From: Plectrocnemia conspersa
Lineage: Eukaryota > Arthropoda > Insecta > Trichoptera > Polycentropodidae
Direction: 5' to 3'
Assembly (NCBI GenBank): GCA_009617715.1
Contig: VTFK01000018.1
Span: forward strand, 1,240,001-1,304,000
Length of the DNA stretch: 64,000 nucleotides
The number at the start of each line of letters is the position of its first letter. Positions within the stretch are counted from its first letter, which is position 1. Below, piece after piece: positions 1 through 11,265 of this stretch. The notes beneath the pieces are model-generated. The model was given only the letters and a program-made list of their open reading frames with translations, was not told the DNA's origin and made no database searches. Position numbers and translations under genes: made by a program.

Positions 1-312
1 CTTGAAGCATCCTACATATTCGCCAGACCTCGCTCCTTCTGATTTTTATCTCTTTAGATTTATGGAACATTCATTTAGGGACAAAAAATTTGAAAATCTG
101 AAGGAAGTCGAAAATCATTTAAATTCGTATTTTAATTCGAAACCACCAAATTGTTATAAAGCGGGAATCCAAAAATTGCCTAAAAGTTAGCAAAGAGTTC
201 TAGATAACTATGGGGATTATATTTTATAATATGTAAAATAATATGAAAATAAAATTTCAATAAGACCTATGATGTTTAAAATAATGGTTTTCTTTCCGGT
301 ACCCCTGATATA
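1..312 (+). pseudogene. mariner transposase 3' end plus terminal region
   Basis: This is the C-terminal part of a mariner-family (Tc1/mariner superfamily) transposase cut by the window edge. The reading frame shows the family signature HPTYSPDLAPSDFYLF, which carries the last catalytic Asp of the DD34D triad. It is followed by the usual C-terminal pattern of a large Phe/His stretch, KKFENLKEVENHL and GIQKLPKS. The stop is at 188-190, but homology continues beyond it (QRVLDNYGDYIL in frame), so the stop is probably a premature mutation. The sequence near 282-309, read on the minus strand (TATCAGGGGTACCGG), looks like the outer end of a mariner terminal inverted repeat, and a TA-rich tract starts right after it. 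The other end lies outside the window. No full transposase can be made from what is visible. Confidence 0.85.
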
Positions 313-385
313 TATATATATAAATATATATATAATTCTATATTTTTTTGCTAACATATCTACATATATTATATACACATTCATA

Positions 386-437
<52 letters not shown>
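309..437. repeat. TA-rich tract with (TA)n microsatellite
   Basis: There are two AT dinucleotide blocks, a short interrupted one at 309-334 and a long pure TA run at about 390-437. The first abuts the mariner end, where TA is the expected target site. Confidence 0.9.
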
Positions 438-443
<6 letters not shown>

Positions 444-959
444 AGTTTCGAACTTAGGTCTAACAGGTATTAATGATGGACTTATATTACTAAAGTCATA
501 AAAATTCACAATGCTTATGTAAGAAATAATAATAATAAACTGGTTATTCTAAATAGATTTTAAATCAACATTGAAATATTTTCTGAATCTTTACTTTTTT
601 AACAAACATATAAATTTTTAATTTCTAGTAATCTGTCGCTAAAATATAATTTCACGTATTAAGTAGTTACTTTAGGATTTTTAAAAATACGTATTGATTT
701 AAAAAAATTGCAATTTAAAAAAATAGTCCTACTCCTTGATTCCTTTGCTTCATTTTTTACTAATTTTAATCGATTATATAATTATTTATATATATGTGCA
801 ATGCATAGTTGAGCACAATATTTTTTCAACAGATTTTAAAGTATCATATAAAGCAAGTTACCTAATTATTTTGGAATAAATCTCACTATTTAATAGTGAT
901 ATTGTAGTTATTAGTTATGTAGAAAAATTATTTATAATATAATTTAAATTAGCAATATC
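438..959. other. AT-rich stretch with no recognised feature
   Basis: I see no coding signal, inverted repeat or recognisable element here. A/T homopolymer runs dominate. Confidence 0.5.
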
Positions 960-964
960 TTATA

Positions 965-1500
965 TATAATTGTTCTAAGCCGCCGTCGTCGCTTCCGGAC
1001 GCGCATAACTTTCAATGAAACATTATCCGTTCAATTCTTTACTCTGTAAATCGTATCGCTTTGTATTAAAGATGTGGGTACTTCTCGGGCACCACGCCCG
1101 CGTCCCGCAGTTGCATTAGGCTCGGGAGTTTCAGCCCATGGGCAACTGAGATCGAACCCAGTCTGGCGTTCGCTCCGGAGTACTGCGCACTCCGGCGCTA
1201 GGCCAGACCTCCTTCCTTGGTCGTCACGATTGACGACCGTGGACGGGTCTACCGTCGCGAAATGCTGTTGATGGTCTCCGGCATCACTAACCGTTGGAGA
1301 CGGAGTTGGATAGGGGAAATGGAGGGGAGAGGGTGGTTTGCGGGCAGTCGCGCTCCGCTTACCTTGGGTCTCTCGGAAGAGAATAATAAAAGACAACCTG
1401 AAAGAAATAGGGGTTCTTTTTATCATCTACTCTTTATTTTTAAGTTGTAACAATACACGTAAACAAAGGAATTATAATAATAAATAATAATAAAAATAAA
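965..1500 (+). repeat. GC-rich repeat-like insert with A-rich tail
   Basis: Base composition jumps at about 975 and falls back at about 1,440. The block ends in an (AATAA)-type A-rich tail at 1,470-1,500, which suggests a retroposed fragment on the + strand. Overlapping ORFs exist on both strands (for example 1,031-1,426 minus), but none resembles a protein I know, and open frames are expected by chance in GC-rich DNA. A short ATCGAACCC motif near 1,152 resembles a tRNA B box, but no convincing A box lies at the right distance. Family unknown. Confidence 0.35.
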
Positions 1501-1550
1501 AATTGAATTTGCTTCGATTGATTTTCGAGCCGCCGGCAATGCGTTCTGTT

Positions 1551-1628
1551 GTTTCGACCAATCAAAAATAAGCATTCAAATATTCAAATAGTTTCGACCA
1601 ATGAAAAATAAGCATTCAAATTCAAATA
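1551..1628. repeat. Two-copy tandem repeat, about 40 bp
   Basis: Two adjacent copies both start GTTTCGACCAAT and contain AAAAATAAGCATTCAAAT. They lie at 1,551-1,590 and 1,591-1,628 and differ at a few positions. Confidence 0.85.
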
Positions 1629-1699
1629 GACAGTACCGTGACAACACTTTTATTTAATAATAAAATTTTGCTACGCGACAATAATTATTGGAATAGATT

Positions 1700-2000
1700 T
1701 TCACCGTTAGATATACCATAGCAAAAATATAATTTAAATTACATGCTGCTCTAAAAATTACAAAACGTTTATTTGTTGTTAAAACTCATTCTTAAAATTA
1801 CATAACTTAACCTAATGAAAGTTTATATAACTATGTTTTGAACTTTCATCAGCTCAAATTGGGTTTGGTTAATTTGATTAGGTTAGGTGTAGGTTTGAAT
1901 AGGAAAATTTAAATTGAGTTTAGGGTAGCATAAAATTTCACTACCAGCACTATCAGTAAAATCATATTTTCTTAGTAGAAATATATATTTATGAAACCGA
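1700..2000. repeat. Dispersed palindromic-element copy (family shared with 10.7 kb and 60.1 kb)
   Basis: The stretch contains GGTTTGGTTAATTTGATTAGG followed by an AGGTTTGAAT motif and, further on, TTAGTAGAAATATATATTTA. The same order of motifs recurs near 10,740-10,925, and the TTAGGTTAGG/TTTGAAC core also forms the centre of the large inverted repeat at 59.3-61.0 kb. It is probably an old non-autonomous element. The boundaries are approximate. Confidence 0.4.
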
Positions 2001-4150
2001 TTCCATTGAGACAGTATTACTAGTGATTATATAACTTTACTGAAATGTACTATAAAGTGCAACTATGATATGCACTTCCGTCGGTTGCTTGTGAGTCTGA
2101 ATTTTATACATGCTATCTTATTTCCATTTTTGGTGTAGTATTTAGTTACATTTATTTTCGCTTTTGATGGTTATATAATTGCTCGACCCCGTTCGTGTAA
2201 TGAACGTTGGCGTACATATCATAACGCCTTTAGCGCGAAACAACATTCGACTATGAACGACCCAAATACGCTTATTTTTGGAAAAAATACACACCTGTCA
2301 ATTTACTATAAAGAGCTCACTCAGGTGGGCGAAGAATATTCACTGTTTTTTCCTCTACATTATTTTTTCATCAGTATCATAACGGGTTATAATATCACTA
2401 TCAACGTACGCCATTATAAAATATTATGTGTGATTTACAATTGCAATCTAGATTCGATTTAAACGAAAGCATCGCATGAGAAAGTGTTACTTATTGTACA
2501 ATCACATTTATTACTTACTGTACAGTCACGATCCAATTTGTAACGAATCATCTTATGTGTATGTACATATATCTAATCTTTATTTGCTGCTCGTTTCTGC
2601 AGTGCAATTTGTTAAATTTACCGTGGTGAATTGTTTAATAGGAAAAAATACGGTATTATCAATAACGATTGTAATTTATACGACGTATAACAAATTGCTG
2701 GTATGGTTTTAGAATTTTCTTCAAGGCAATATTAATTTGATTTAGCAGCGTTGATTTATTGTCTTTCACTTTTTAACCGAATTTTTATAATAGTTATAAA
2801 AATATATTGTTTTATTGCAACGAATCAGATTTTATAGATAGTTAAAAAATCGTGATAATTTTAAGATGCATATCATATTTAATATAAATATTCAGACATG
2901 CGTTACAGGTAAAATCAGTTACTTTAAAAATAAATTTAAATATACATTTAATTTTTATATATCCCGAATATAAAAAATACATGTCGTATTTGATTGAACG
3001 TTTTGCCTGAAGGCTCTTTTTTAACCAAGCCGTAACCACAAAGCAGTCAGTACAATGATTCGCTGATTGAATGTGCGATTCAGCCGCCAAATTTAAAACG
3101 CAAGACCTTCGCATTAAGGTCAGCTTATTTGCAACACATCACAATTGATTCGATCAACCTTTTGAGTTTCTAATTAATATTACATTCAAAAGCAGTTAGA
3201 GAAGAGAAAACTATCGACGGTTCTCTATGTTTACATTGTTCTCTTTTCTCTCTCCGAATGTTTGCACAACGGCGGAGCAAATATAGCTGTGTCAGCTGTC
3301 TCTTCTAATGACGAAGAAAAAACTATTTGTGTATTTTCGAAATACCGATATTTAACGTGCATAAAGCAAATATTGCCCAACGGGTTTAAATTCAGCTGAA
3401 CTGGAACACAAGTCCATTAATCTACGTTTATGAAATTTATAAAAAAATAATAAACGATATCGGCATTCTTGACTAATGATTGTCTTGATTTTATTTCTGA
3501 AACAAATTTAAAAGAAATTGTGGGAAAAAGTAGTATATAAAGGCTTAATTTATGGATCGTGAGATAAAACTGCGGAGGAATTTGGGTTAGAGTGTAAAAA
3601 TGTTGAGAATTGCCAGTTATGCGAGTTTAATTAAATTTAACATCTAGGCGAAAATTTTAATGATCACGCGACGGTTGACATGTTAAATTAATAATAGTTA
3701 AAATAGGCTACTTTTTGAAACAGCATTCCGTATTATTATTATTATTAAAATTTATAAAATATAATTTCCTTCTAAAAATAAAACCTAGTCTCACCTCTAG
3801 GTCAAGTTTTTAATTATATTAGCATAAAATGTTGAAGGCTTCGATGCAAAATATTGCGATAGCCCTCTTTATACATCGTCTGCATTTTGATTTTGTCTAG
3901 GAAGTGTTGCATCGATCTTCTTAATGTGTCTATGCACTTTTAAATCGGACTGGTTGAGTTCTCATACAACTGATTAATAGTTTCAGTAAGATTTTCTTCC
4001 ATTTCTGCAGTCAAGACATCGTTTATATTTGCAGGACTATTTCTGATATCCATCTTTGACATTTACGGATATATAATGAATCGCCTACCACTTTACAAAT
4101 ATTTTATTGGCATATTGTTTGAATTGTTTACTTAAATTTTAGCCATCGTA
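2001..4150. other. Non-coding stretch, nothing recognised
   Basis: Two zones are slightly less AT-rich (2,080-2,330 and 2,990-3,300), but neither has a recognisable protein, splice structure or repeat. A minus-strand run of 39 codons at about 4,060-3,940 is coding-like but ends in a stop and matches nothing I know. Confidence 0.4.
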
Positions 4151-4159
4151 AATTATTCG

Positions 4160-4400
4160 GCCTATGTTTTTTACAAGATGGCGCACAAACTACAGAAGGA
4201 TTTAAAAATTATCTGTCACACGTCGTATTCACTAGATCTTGTACAATTTTATTTATTTTCGTCATTGGACCACTTCTTAAAAGGCAAAATATTTAAGTCT
4301 CAAGAAACTGTGGATAACGCATTTCGAGATTTTATCGTCATTCACCCTCTAGGCATAAAAAAAACCGTGTCAATAATTTAGCAACGTACATTATCAAATG
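4160..4400 (+). pseudogene. Decayed mariner transposase fragment
   Basis: The frame opening at 4,178 reads HTSYSLDLVQFYLFSSLDHFL, then KGKIFKSQETVDNAFRDF. This aligns by eye with the mariner block usually written HPPYSPDLAPSDYHLFRSLQHFL followed by F/S-x-x-E-V. The catalytic-region Pro residues and the PSD of the signature are lost, and the upstream DNA-dependent part (LLQDGAQ, corresponding to the HDNARPH block) is in another frame. It is therefore a frameshifted relic of a lineage different from the copy at 1-312. Confidence 0.7.
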
Positions 4401-4819
4401 TACTGTTTCTTGTTCGAGATATAATAACCAGACACTTGATTCTAAATCAGGCATTTCAAATTTAGTGACCTAATATTAAGTTCATAACATTTCTGTGTAT
4501 AATTATTCTTACAAAATTTTTCTATTCTGTTTGTAGGGTAGTATTTTACACCAGATTAATGATTAAATCAAACCTGTTTCATTCTAAGATCCAAACTATT
4601 TATTCTCCGTGATATTTCTGTCTTCTAATAAACTAAAAGTAAGATTTGTGTATATTTATTTTTGGTATCTGTGCAATAAACTTAATTGAAAAACACTGCA
4701 TTTTTTTTAAAGCAAACATCGCATCGATTACTGTTGTTTATCAACATTTTTTTCTTAAATCCACACAAAACTGATGACGCTGATCTTCATACATTTTTTC
4801 AAATCATCGTTCTCAAGCG

Positions 4820-5240
4820 CGAACGTAAATCCTAAAGAGTTAATGGCGGTCGGGAAAGCCGGGCGGGTTTATTTTATCTGAGGCGTAATTTCGCGTTATA
4901 TGGTTCTAAATCTGACCACGGCCATCTCACCCGACGTATGGCGAATCTCAATTCAGCTGAACCAAAGCCAAATATATTATCACGAGCGTGCATTCTGCAT
5001 CTCGTCCCGATCGTTAGCATGATTTGCGGCCTTGTTGACAACTTGGCCGAGTCGAAAAGGGGGAAGGGTCACTTTGAGTGGAGCCAAGTTCGATTTAACA
5101 AGAGATGTCATATATTATGATGAATAAAGCATATTTATATTGCGATTTAGAGCGTGTCGTTTTAATGTGTTCGTTTTGTATCTTTTCAGGTAAGCCACAC
5201 TCGATTTGAGATGACAAAAAGGGAACGACGGACCACGCCG
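4820..5240 (+). promoter_or_regulatory. Less AT-rich island around a candidate recursive splice site
   Basis: This roughly 400-bp island stands out from AT-rich flanks. It has no convincing ORF; the 60-codon frame at 4,938-5,120 resembles nothing. Near its end a pyrimidine-rich acceptor (TGTATCTTTTCAG, ending at 5,189) is followed immediately by a donor (GTAAGC from 5,190). That arrangement is the ratchet point used in recursive splicing of long insect introns. It lies on the tmod strand but far upstream of the coding exons. Confidence 0.4.
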
Positions 5241-6126
5241 TCAGGTTGGCAAAGCGACTTTCTATAATATTAGGCTAATTGATACTTCCTGTAGGTAATT
5301 ATGGTTTCTGTGGCGCTCGCGTGCTCGGAACGATAATTAAAATCGAATTATTGACGCTTTCTGCGACACTTGTTAGGCGGGACTGCTTTCTATGAATCGT
5401 TTTAAAAAATGCAAATAATGATTATTGTCATGCGAGTCATTCATTTTTTAAATTAATCAAACCAATCATAAATGAAGCACTGTATCAGGAATATATATTC
5501 AGTTATCACCATATTACACCATGGTGATAAATGAATATTTTTGTATCAACTTAGATTATTTAACTTACGATATGCAATAGTCTGTTATAAGAACACCTAC
5601 TAGTAGCAGTTTAAAAACAACATTTTAATACAGTTTAAAATATGATTGTTTTTATGTTGACAATAAAAAATATCAAAATATTTGTTTTGACTTAGCATTG
5701 AATGTTATAAATTTTCAATTTCGTTTTAATTATTCCTGCTGCGCAAAATACTCATTTACTTGCTGTCAGTGTGGGCTTTTACAATTTATTGTCAAATTAA
5801 TTAAATTTATTGTCAACTACGACTTGAAATGCTCAAAAAAATATTATCATAATAAATTACCTTATTCGCATTGATTTATATTAGATTTAAAAAAATCAAT
5901 ATTGTGTTTCTTGCCTAATATTTCGTAAGAAAAATACTAAATCAAAAATTCTCATTTTTCAAGATTTTTTGTTATTTTTTGAAAATTCTCATTTTTCGAG
6001 AATGTTTCGAGAAACTTAACGTTATTAAAACTGCTCTTGAAAAAGCCAATATATGTCAGAAAAAGAATGAGAGTTGTAATAAAATAGAATGAATTGAAAT
6101 CTAATATGTTATTAAAAAAAAAACCA
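5241..6126. other. AT-rich stretch, nothing recognised
   Basis: There is a small palindrome (TATCACCATATTACACCATGGTGATA, broken) near 5,505-5,530 but no gene-like signal. Confidence 0.4.
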
Positions 6127-6417
6127 CCTGTATTCAGTGGCGTAGCTATGGTGGGGCTGAGGGGGCGGACCGCCCCGGGCGGCACTTGCTTGGGGGCGGC
6201 ATATTCGCGATGGAATCGTCTAATGTGGTTCTTAACCCTGAATATACTAAAATTTATGTAAATCTACGAATAGCAAGAGCTTAACAATAATCAATTTATT
6301 ATTTTAAGAAATGCTGATTTTATGACTTTGCAAAAAAAAAATGTATGGGGGGGGGCGGCGGCAATTTTAAGGATTGTCACGGGCGACACATACCCTAGCG
6401 ACGCCACTGCCTGTATT
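6127..6417. mobile_element. hAT-type MITE with perfect 8-bp target duplication
   Basis: The element occupies 6,135-6,409 (275 bp). Its ends are CAGTGGCGTAGCTATGG and, read inward on the other strand, CAGTGGCGTCGCTAGGG, so 15 of 17 terminal bases agree. It is flanked on both sides by CCTGTATT (6,127-6,134 and 6,410-6,417), a perfect 8-bp target-site duplication, which is the hAT hallmark. The subterminal parts are G-rich on the + strand (runs of GGGGGCGG) and the middle is AT-rich. It has no transposase, so it is non-autonomous. The perfect duplication suggests a fairly recent insertion. Confidence 0.9.
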
Positions 6418-7240
6418 AATTAATATAAAAATTCAAAAAAACATTTAGCCAAAAATATGTAAATTTTATGGTTTTGTTTTTATTTATATTACACAAATAT
6501 TTATCTAATCTTAAAGTGAACTTATAAACATTTTCACACAAATAGTGAAATATGAAATTTCAATTTTATTAGATTTGTTTCAATATAATTCTAAACTTTA
6601 TTTTATTATATTTAAGAGGCAGCATCTGTGTGTTTTTAAAATATGCTTTTATTGCTTTGTTACGTGAAGTTTCTACTGCTTTTTTTGCTCTAATTAAAAC
6701 ATATGTGTATTTAATTTTCTGTGTGATACAAATTTTAAGTTAAATATTAATGAAATATTGTGATTTTTTGTGACTAATGGCATTTTATAATTGAATTTTA
6801 AATTATTTTCTGGTAATAAGCTTGAAAAATGTATTTTTTAGATTCTTTACTAATTAGTTTGAGTGTTCTTACGGTTGTAGTTATTTTAGCTCTAACGTTA
6901 GTAAAAAATTCTATATTTAAAATATAATTATTGAGCTAACCACAATTTTTTTAAAATAGTAGTCTTCTAATCCGAATTTTGATTTACAAAAAAAGTGACC
7001 TTTAAAACTTGACTTTGGACGACTAAATGTAATAAAAGAATAACTCATATTTATATGTATCTTTATGACATGATAAGAATATCCAATGTGTAAAAATATA
7101 TTGGTTTCATATCACTATTGATACGGAATCAATATATTCTCAGCCTTGAAATGTCAAATATTACATACTTTACAAAACAAATAACAATAAATTCGATTAT
7201 TCATATAAAAAAATTGTTAGATTCCAATATAAATTAATAA
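6418..7240. other. AT-rich stretch, nothing recognised
   Basis: No coding frame, repeat copy or inverted repeat was found between the hAT MITE and the LINE relic. Confidence 0.45.
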
Positions 7241-7245
7241 AAAAG

Positions 7246-7940
7246 TATACGTCGTGTACACTGATTTTGAAAAAGCCTTCGACAAAGTTTGTCGATAGTT
7301 AATAGTAAAAAAAATGGAACTCGGCTGCTTAAAAAAAATTCTTTGTGGGGTGTGTGCTCTGAAAAAAACACAACTTTTAATTAAACAATAGTTTTATTTA
7401 TGTATGTCAATATATATATATATATATATATATATTTTTTTAATTATATATATTTGAATTCAATGTATGCGCTTGCAAAGAATCAGTATTGTAAATCGCA
7501 AGTCGTAAGTCATGCATTAGTATCATTACATGTTGATTGTCCAACGGTCGCTAAGAGACTGAGAGAGTACGCAATATTCGTTGCGTCACTTGATACTCCA
7601 TCTAGCTGCTATTGGATCTTTTATTCGCCACTACTAACTATAATTTTATTTCGCTTTTTACTGATAGTTAATTCTTGTCGAATATACATTTATTTTTATT
7701 TTATTTATTTTATTTTTTGCATTATACATATATTTTTTGTGGAATAAATTTCTTTGAATTTTTCGAACCCAAAAATAATATATTTTAACCCTCGAGGGGG
7801 TTAGGACTTAATTAGCTTGACTATTTCTAAGCTGACAATTGACGACTTCGGGAGTTCCTCAAAGGTCTAATCTGGGTCCTTTGATATTCTCGTTATTCAT
7901 TAATGACATAAATACAGCAGTTTTGTATGGCAATGATTTA
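7246..7940 (+). pseudogene. Non-LTR retrotransposon (LINE) reverse-transcriptase relic, interrupted
   Basis: Two blocks of a reverse-transcriptase domain lie in the same order as in intact LINEs. The first, at about 7,246-7,345, reads VYTDFEKAFDKVCR, which matches the RT motif YxDFxKAFDxV with the first catalytic Asp. The second, at about 7,845-7,935, reads TSGVPQRSNLGPLIF followed by LFINDI, which matches the SGVPQGSxLGPLLFxLFINDI block. A position further on resembles the catalytic FADD box as YGND, so the second catalytic motif is altered. About 500 bp of unrelated AT-rich DNA, including a TA run at 7,411-7,434, lies between the blocks where a normal RT has roughly 60-80 residues. This is an insertion or heavy decay. 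In-frame stops are present. Confidence 0.75.
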
Positions 7941-9430
7941 AATGTGGTTATATGAATTTTATTTATTGTAGAAATTTTCTCTCTCTATATATATATAGTA
8001 ATTTATTTAGTTTCGGAAAATGCCATATTATGTCATTTTGCAGCAACAGAAATTTCCTATGATCTCGGTGAGAATTTCTGTCTAGAAAACCTTCTACAAA
8101 AGATATTAAAATCACTTTTAAGAGGAAGTGGAGTTTCTCTCTACACTTAAATGACGTCTGGCAATTTTTTTTAAGATGCTCGGCTTTGTTATGAGGAATT
8201 GTTTCTACTTTGACGATCATGGTCTTTCTGATACTTCAATTAGCAACATTATTATATTGAGATTTATAATTTTAATTCCCTGAGTAAAACAATACTCCTT
8301 CCTATTTGAAAAAGTTAAGAAATGGTTCTTGAGATACCAGTATAAAATAGTGATTATATTTAATTGTAACTCTTGTATATTTTATGTATAAATTAATTTT
8401 ATTTTCTATTCAAACTTTTGTATTAATTTCAAGGAATCAATAAGAATTCACCGCAAACGAACCTAATAAATTTATAATATTTACATAGTCCGCGATTAAA
8501 ACAAACTCAGTGGTCGTTGAACTTGCAATGAGAATCGCATCACGTTTTTTTATTCATCTAGCATGTGTGTGACTTGCTTGTATAAAATCTGATGTATAAA
8601 TATTTACGTTTACATAACGAAACGTGGTTCGTTTTCCGCGTGTCGTTTATATTTGCAGAAAAATGGGGCACAGACTAATGCACCGTGCCAATTCGTAGCT
8701 TTTCAACCACTGTATTATAAATAAGATAAAAATATATGAAAAATACCAAACGATAGATTAATATTAATTTATACATCTTATTCTTATGTCATATTCCATA
8801 TATGAAAACAAGAAATGTAGAAAGTTTCACTTGTATAAGTTATTTTCCTTCCTGTAACATATGTAATATTGCGAAGTACTTTCAAGATGATCATTATAAA
8901 GTTAGCCTTTATCACTTATGATACCTGTCATTAGCAATTGAGGGATATTTTTTTAAGTGGCTGAAGTATTATAGTTTGAATATCAAGAGTATTTCATGGC
9001 TCTTACATAATTCTCAAAATTCACATATATCATGTTCTTAAATATATTTGAGTCATTGTTAACATTAGTGCATTAATATGAAATAAGAGTTATTATTTCC
9101 GATTACATCAGTGTCATCCAAGTGTTTTCGCATTTGCTTTAGCTAGAGCTAGACGATTCTGAAAGCATCGGAATTTAAAAGTATTGTACGTGGGCTGAAC
9201 ATCATTTCGCATATAAATTGAAAGTCGCCTACGTGCTCTTAACTTTTTTTTGTTGCTCTCGTATAATTCAGACTATTCATTTAACTACTAAAGATTGCGG
9301 ATACTGTCAATGGTTTCAAATATCAGCTAGTCTTAAAAATCATTAGATTATTAAATCTTAGTCAGCCCTGATCACAATCAAGAAGCTCATTATTTACTGA
9401 TATTTTTCAACAATTAATAATACTAATCTG
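7941..9430. other. AT-rich stretch, no gene recognised
   Basis: A slightly GC-richer patch near 8,600-8,710 has an acceptor-like TTTATATTTGCAG followed by a short ATG frame of 11 codons. I see no donor or homology that would make it an exon. Confidence 0.35.
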
Positions 9431-9439
9431 CGGATTTGA

Positions 9440-9830
9440 TCTGTAAACAACTTCTTTAGAACTGTCGCAGCCTTCACGGTGTCGGACTCCTTTAATTTGT
9501 ATTTATTTATAATAGTTTTAACGATCTAAATTCATGTTTAAAGTTTTGTAATTGGCATTGTTTGCTCATTCGTTCTGCGTTTTTATCGCGGAGGCCTTGA
9601 AGGTCATCCGTTGCATATGCAAAAACGTAATTTTTATCATAGTGTGTAACCCAAATATTTTCACTGCGGCCTTGGAGTGCGAAACGCAGTGAACGCGTTC
9701 CATTAAATAGTTTTCGCTGGTATTAAAATGCGTTACATATTGGCGACCGTGAGAACGTTTTATAGCGGTAACTAGATTTTCTCGACGTTTAATGCGGCGC
9801 ATGCGCAGTGAATGTTATCTTGCTATTAAT
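9440..9830. promoter_or_regulatory. Less AT-rich island with NRF-1/EWG-like palindrome
   Basis: The island contains GCGCATGCGC at 9,797-9,806, the core of the NRF-1 (EWG in Drosophila) binding palindrome. It also has an AAGGTCA nuclear-receptor half site near 9,600 and several CpGs. No coding frame is convincing; the 78-codon minus-strand frame has no family resemblance. It could be an enhancer or an unrecognised promoter. Confidence 0.3.
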
Positions 9831-10655
9831 AGTGAAATACGTATATTTTTAACATTTCAATGCCGAAATGGATTTATTATCTTATATATAGCCGAATAAC
9901 ATTTTAAAATAACCTTGTATATGCGAGGAAGAAACACGTTTAGTCGCTTCTTTACAGTCTCGATGTGTATGTTTAAAATATTTTATTTTAGGCAATTTAA
10001 ATATTAGGTATGAACACAATTTTATTGCTTTTGACGTGAATTTTTTACTTCTGAGAAGGGATAATTGTTTTTGCGCTCTCTTATTGACCAAAATTTGGTT
10101 TGAATATACTTTGATCAGCCCTGTGGACGCTTCGCAACTGTTAAAATTGAGTTTCATAGACCGTTATGCACCAAAATATTTTTTTTCTGCATTTCGAGGG
10201 TTCTTACGATGAAATGTTTACTTGCTCCTTTATGTCCAAATGATATTTTATTCATCAGAACATTACGAGGTCTTTTGTGGTGGTTTTTCAGTCACAGTCT
10301 TTGTTTATATTATACTATCGTCACGATTATTCTTGTAATTATCGCGGTTATGATGATTTACTGCGCGAATATACAAAGAAGAACCCTCACTGATTAAATG
10401 AACTATTTTATTATCCTGTCTGTATATCCTTCATTATTTATAGTAAGGATTATTTGATTTATTGTGGTGTACCTCATTTTATTGTATACGTTACAGTGAA
10501 TATGTATTCCCAGCGAACAGTTAAAATGTATCAAACAATTGATTTACAATTTCACTACTTAGTATCAAAAAAAATTTATTTTTGTATTTTTTTACATTAT
10601 TTATATTATTAAATTCTTTATATATTTGCTGTATTATTATTCACAGATTGTGACA
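9831..10655. other. AT-rich stretch, nothing recognised
   Basis: Only short chance ORFs on both strands are visible. Confidence 0.4.
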
Positions 10656-10659
10656 TCAC

Positions 10660-10990
10660 ATATTTTAACAAAATAGTACAGGGCTTAAAATTAATTAAAC
10701 CTTACCCAAATCTAACGAAAACGAACTAATTTAATGAAAGTCGTAAAACATTTAGTTTTAGTACCTAAGTTTGGTTAATTCGTTTAGGTAATAATTGGGT
10801 TTGAACGGCAAATTTACGTTTTGCAACTTTCGAATTGAGTTTTATAGATATTTTAGAGCAGTATAATTACATTAACGGCTATCAGTTAATTTATATATTT
10901 GCTAGTAGAAATATATATTTATTTATAAAAATGTATTCGGATATGATTTCACTAAAATACTTTACTGGTAATAAAAATTCATTGTAACAT
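10660..10990. repeat. Second copy of the TTAGGT-core palindromic family
   Basis: The motifs GGTTAATTCGTTTAGG, TTGGGTTTGAAC, GGCAAATTTACG and CTAGTAGAAATATATATTTA occur in the same order as in the 1.7-2.0 kb copy. The GTTTGAAC-GGCAAAT-TTTTGCAA series also parallels the right half of the 59.3-61.0 kb inverted repeat. Boundaries are approximate. Confidence 0.45.
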
Positions 10991-11002
10991 ATTTTTTTTT
11001 AA

Positions 11003-11265
11003 ACTTCCGTTGCAATCTGACAGACGTAAGTCTAATGAGTTACAGCGGGGTTAATCAGCCCCAATTGTTGATTAGTTGAAATCTATATGATTGATTATGA
11101 ATTACTATGTGTATTGTGATTTACAATATAACTTTACAGCTGGGTCTGGTTTTTAATAATTAAACATTTTTATTAATTAAAATTCGAGTTTCTTGCTGGG
11201 GCTCGAATTCATGGCCTCTGGATTATCAATCTAGACCTTACGAAATACGCAATTCTGAGCTTAAA
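11003..11265 (-). repeat. tRNA-derived SINE, minus strand
   Basis: Read on the minus strand, the head (11,265 down to about 11,190) contains GATAATCCAGAGGCC and a B-box-like AATTCGAGCCCC. The tail (about 11,050 to 11,003) reads CCCCGCTGTAACTCATTAG and then ACTTACGTCTGTCAG. Head and tail match, in the same order, the copy at 54,960-55,215. The tail (TGTAACxCATTxGxCTTACG) also recurs at 14.4, 47.4, 49.35 and 52.6 kb. Confidence 0.65.

Noticed and set aside
1031..1450. Three overlapping frames in the GC-rich block
   Set aside because: They overlap on both strands, show no protein family and sit in a repeat-like insert with an A-rich tail.
3940..4065. 39-codon minus-strand frame with acidic, helical character
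   Set aside because: Coding-like by eye but too short, ends in a stop and no family is recognised.
5952..6185. 77-codon minus-strand frame
   Set aside because: It starts inside the hAT MITE and continues into A/T-rich flank; no exon structure.
7400..7747. 115-codon frame
   Set aside because: It starts in a TA/Ile-Tyr run and ends in TTTATTTTATT low complexity; it is a product of the simple-sequence DNA inserted in the LINE relic.
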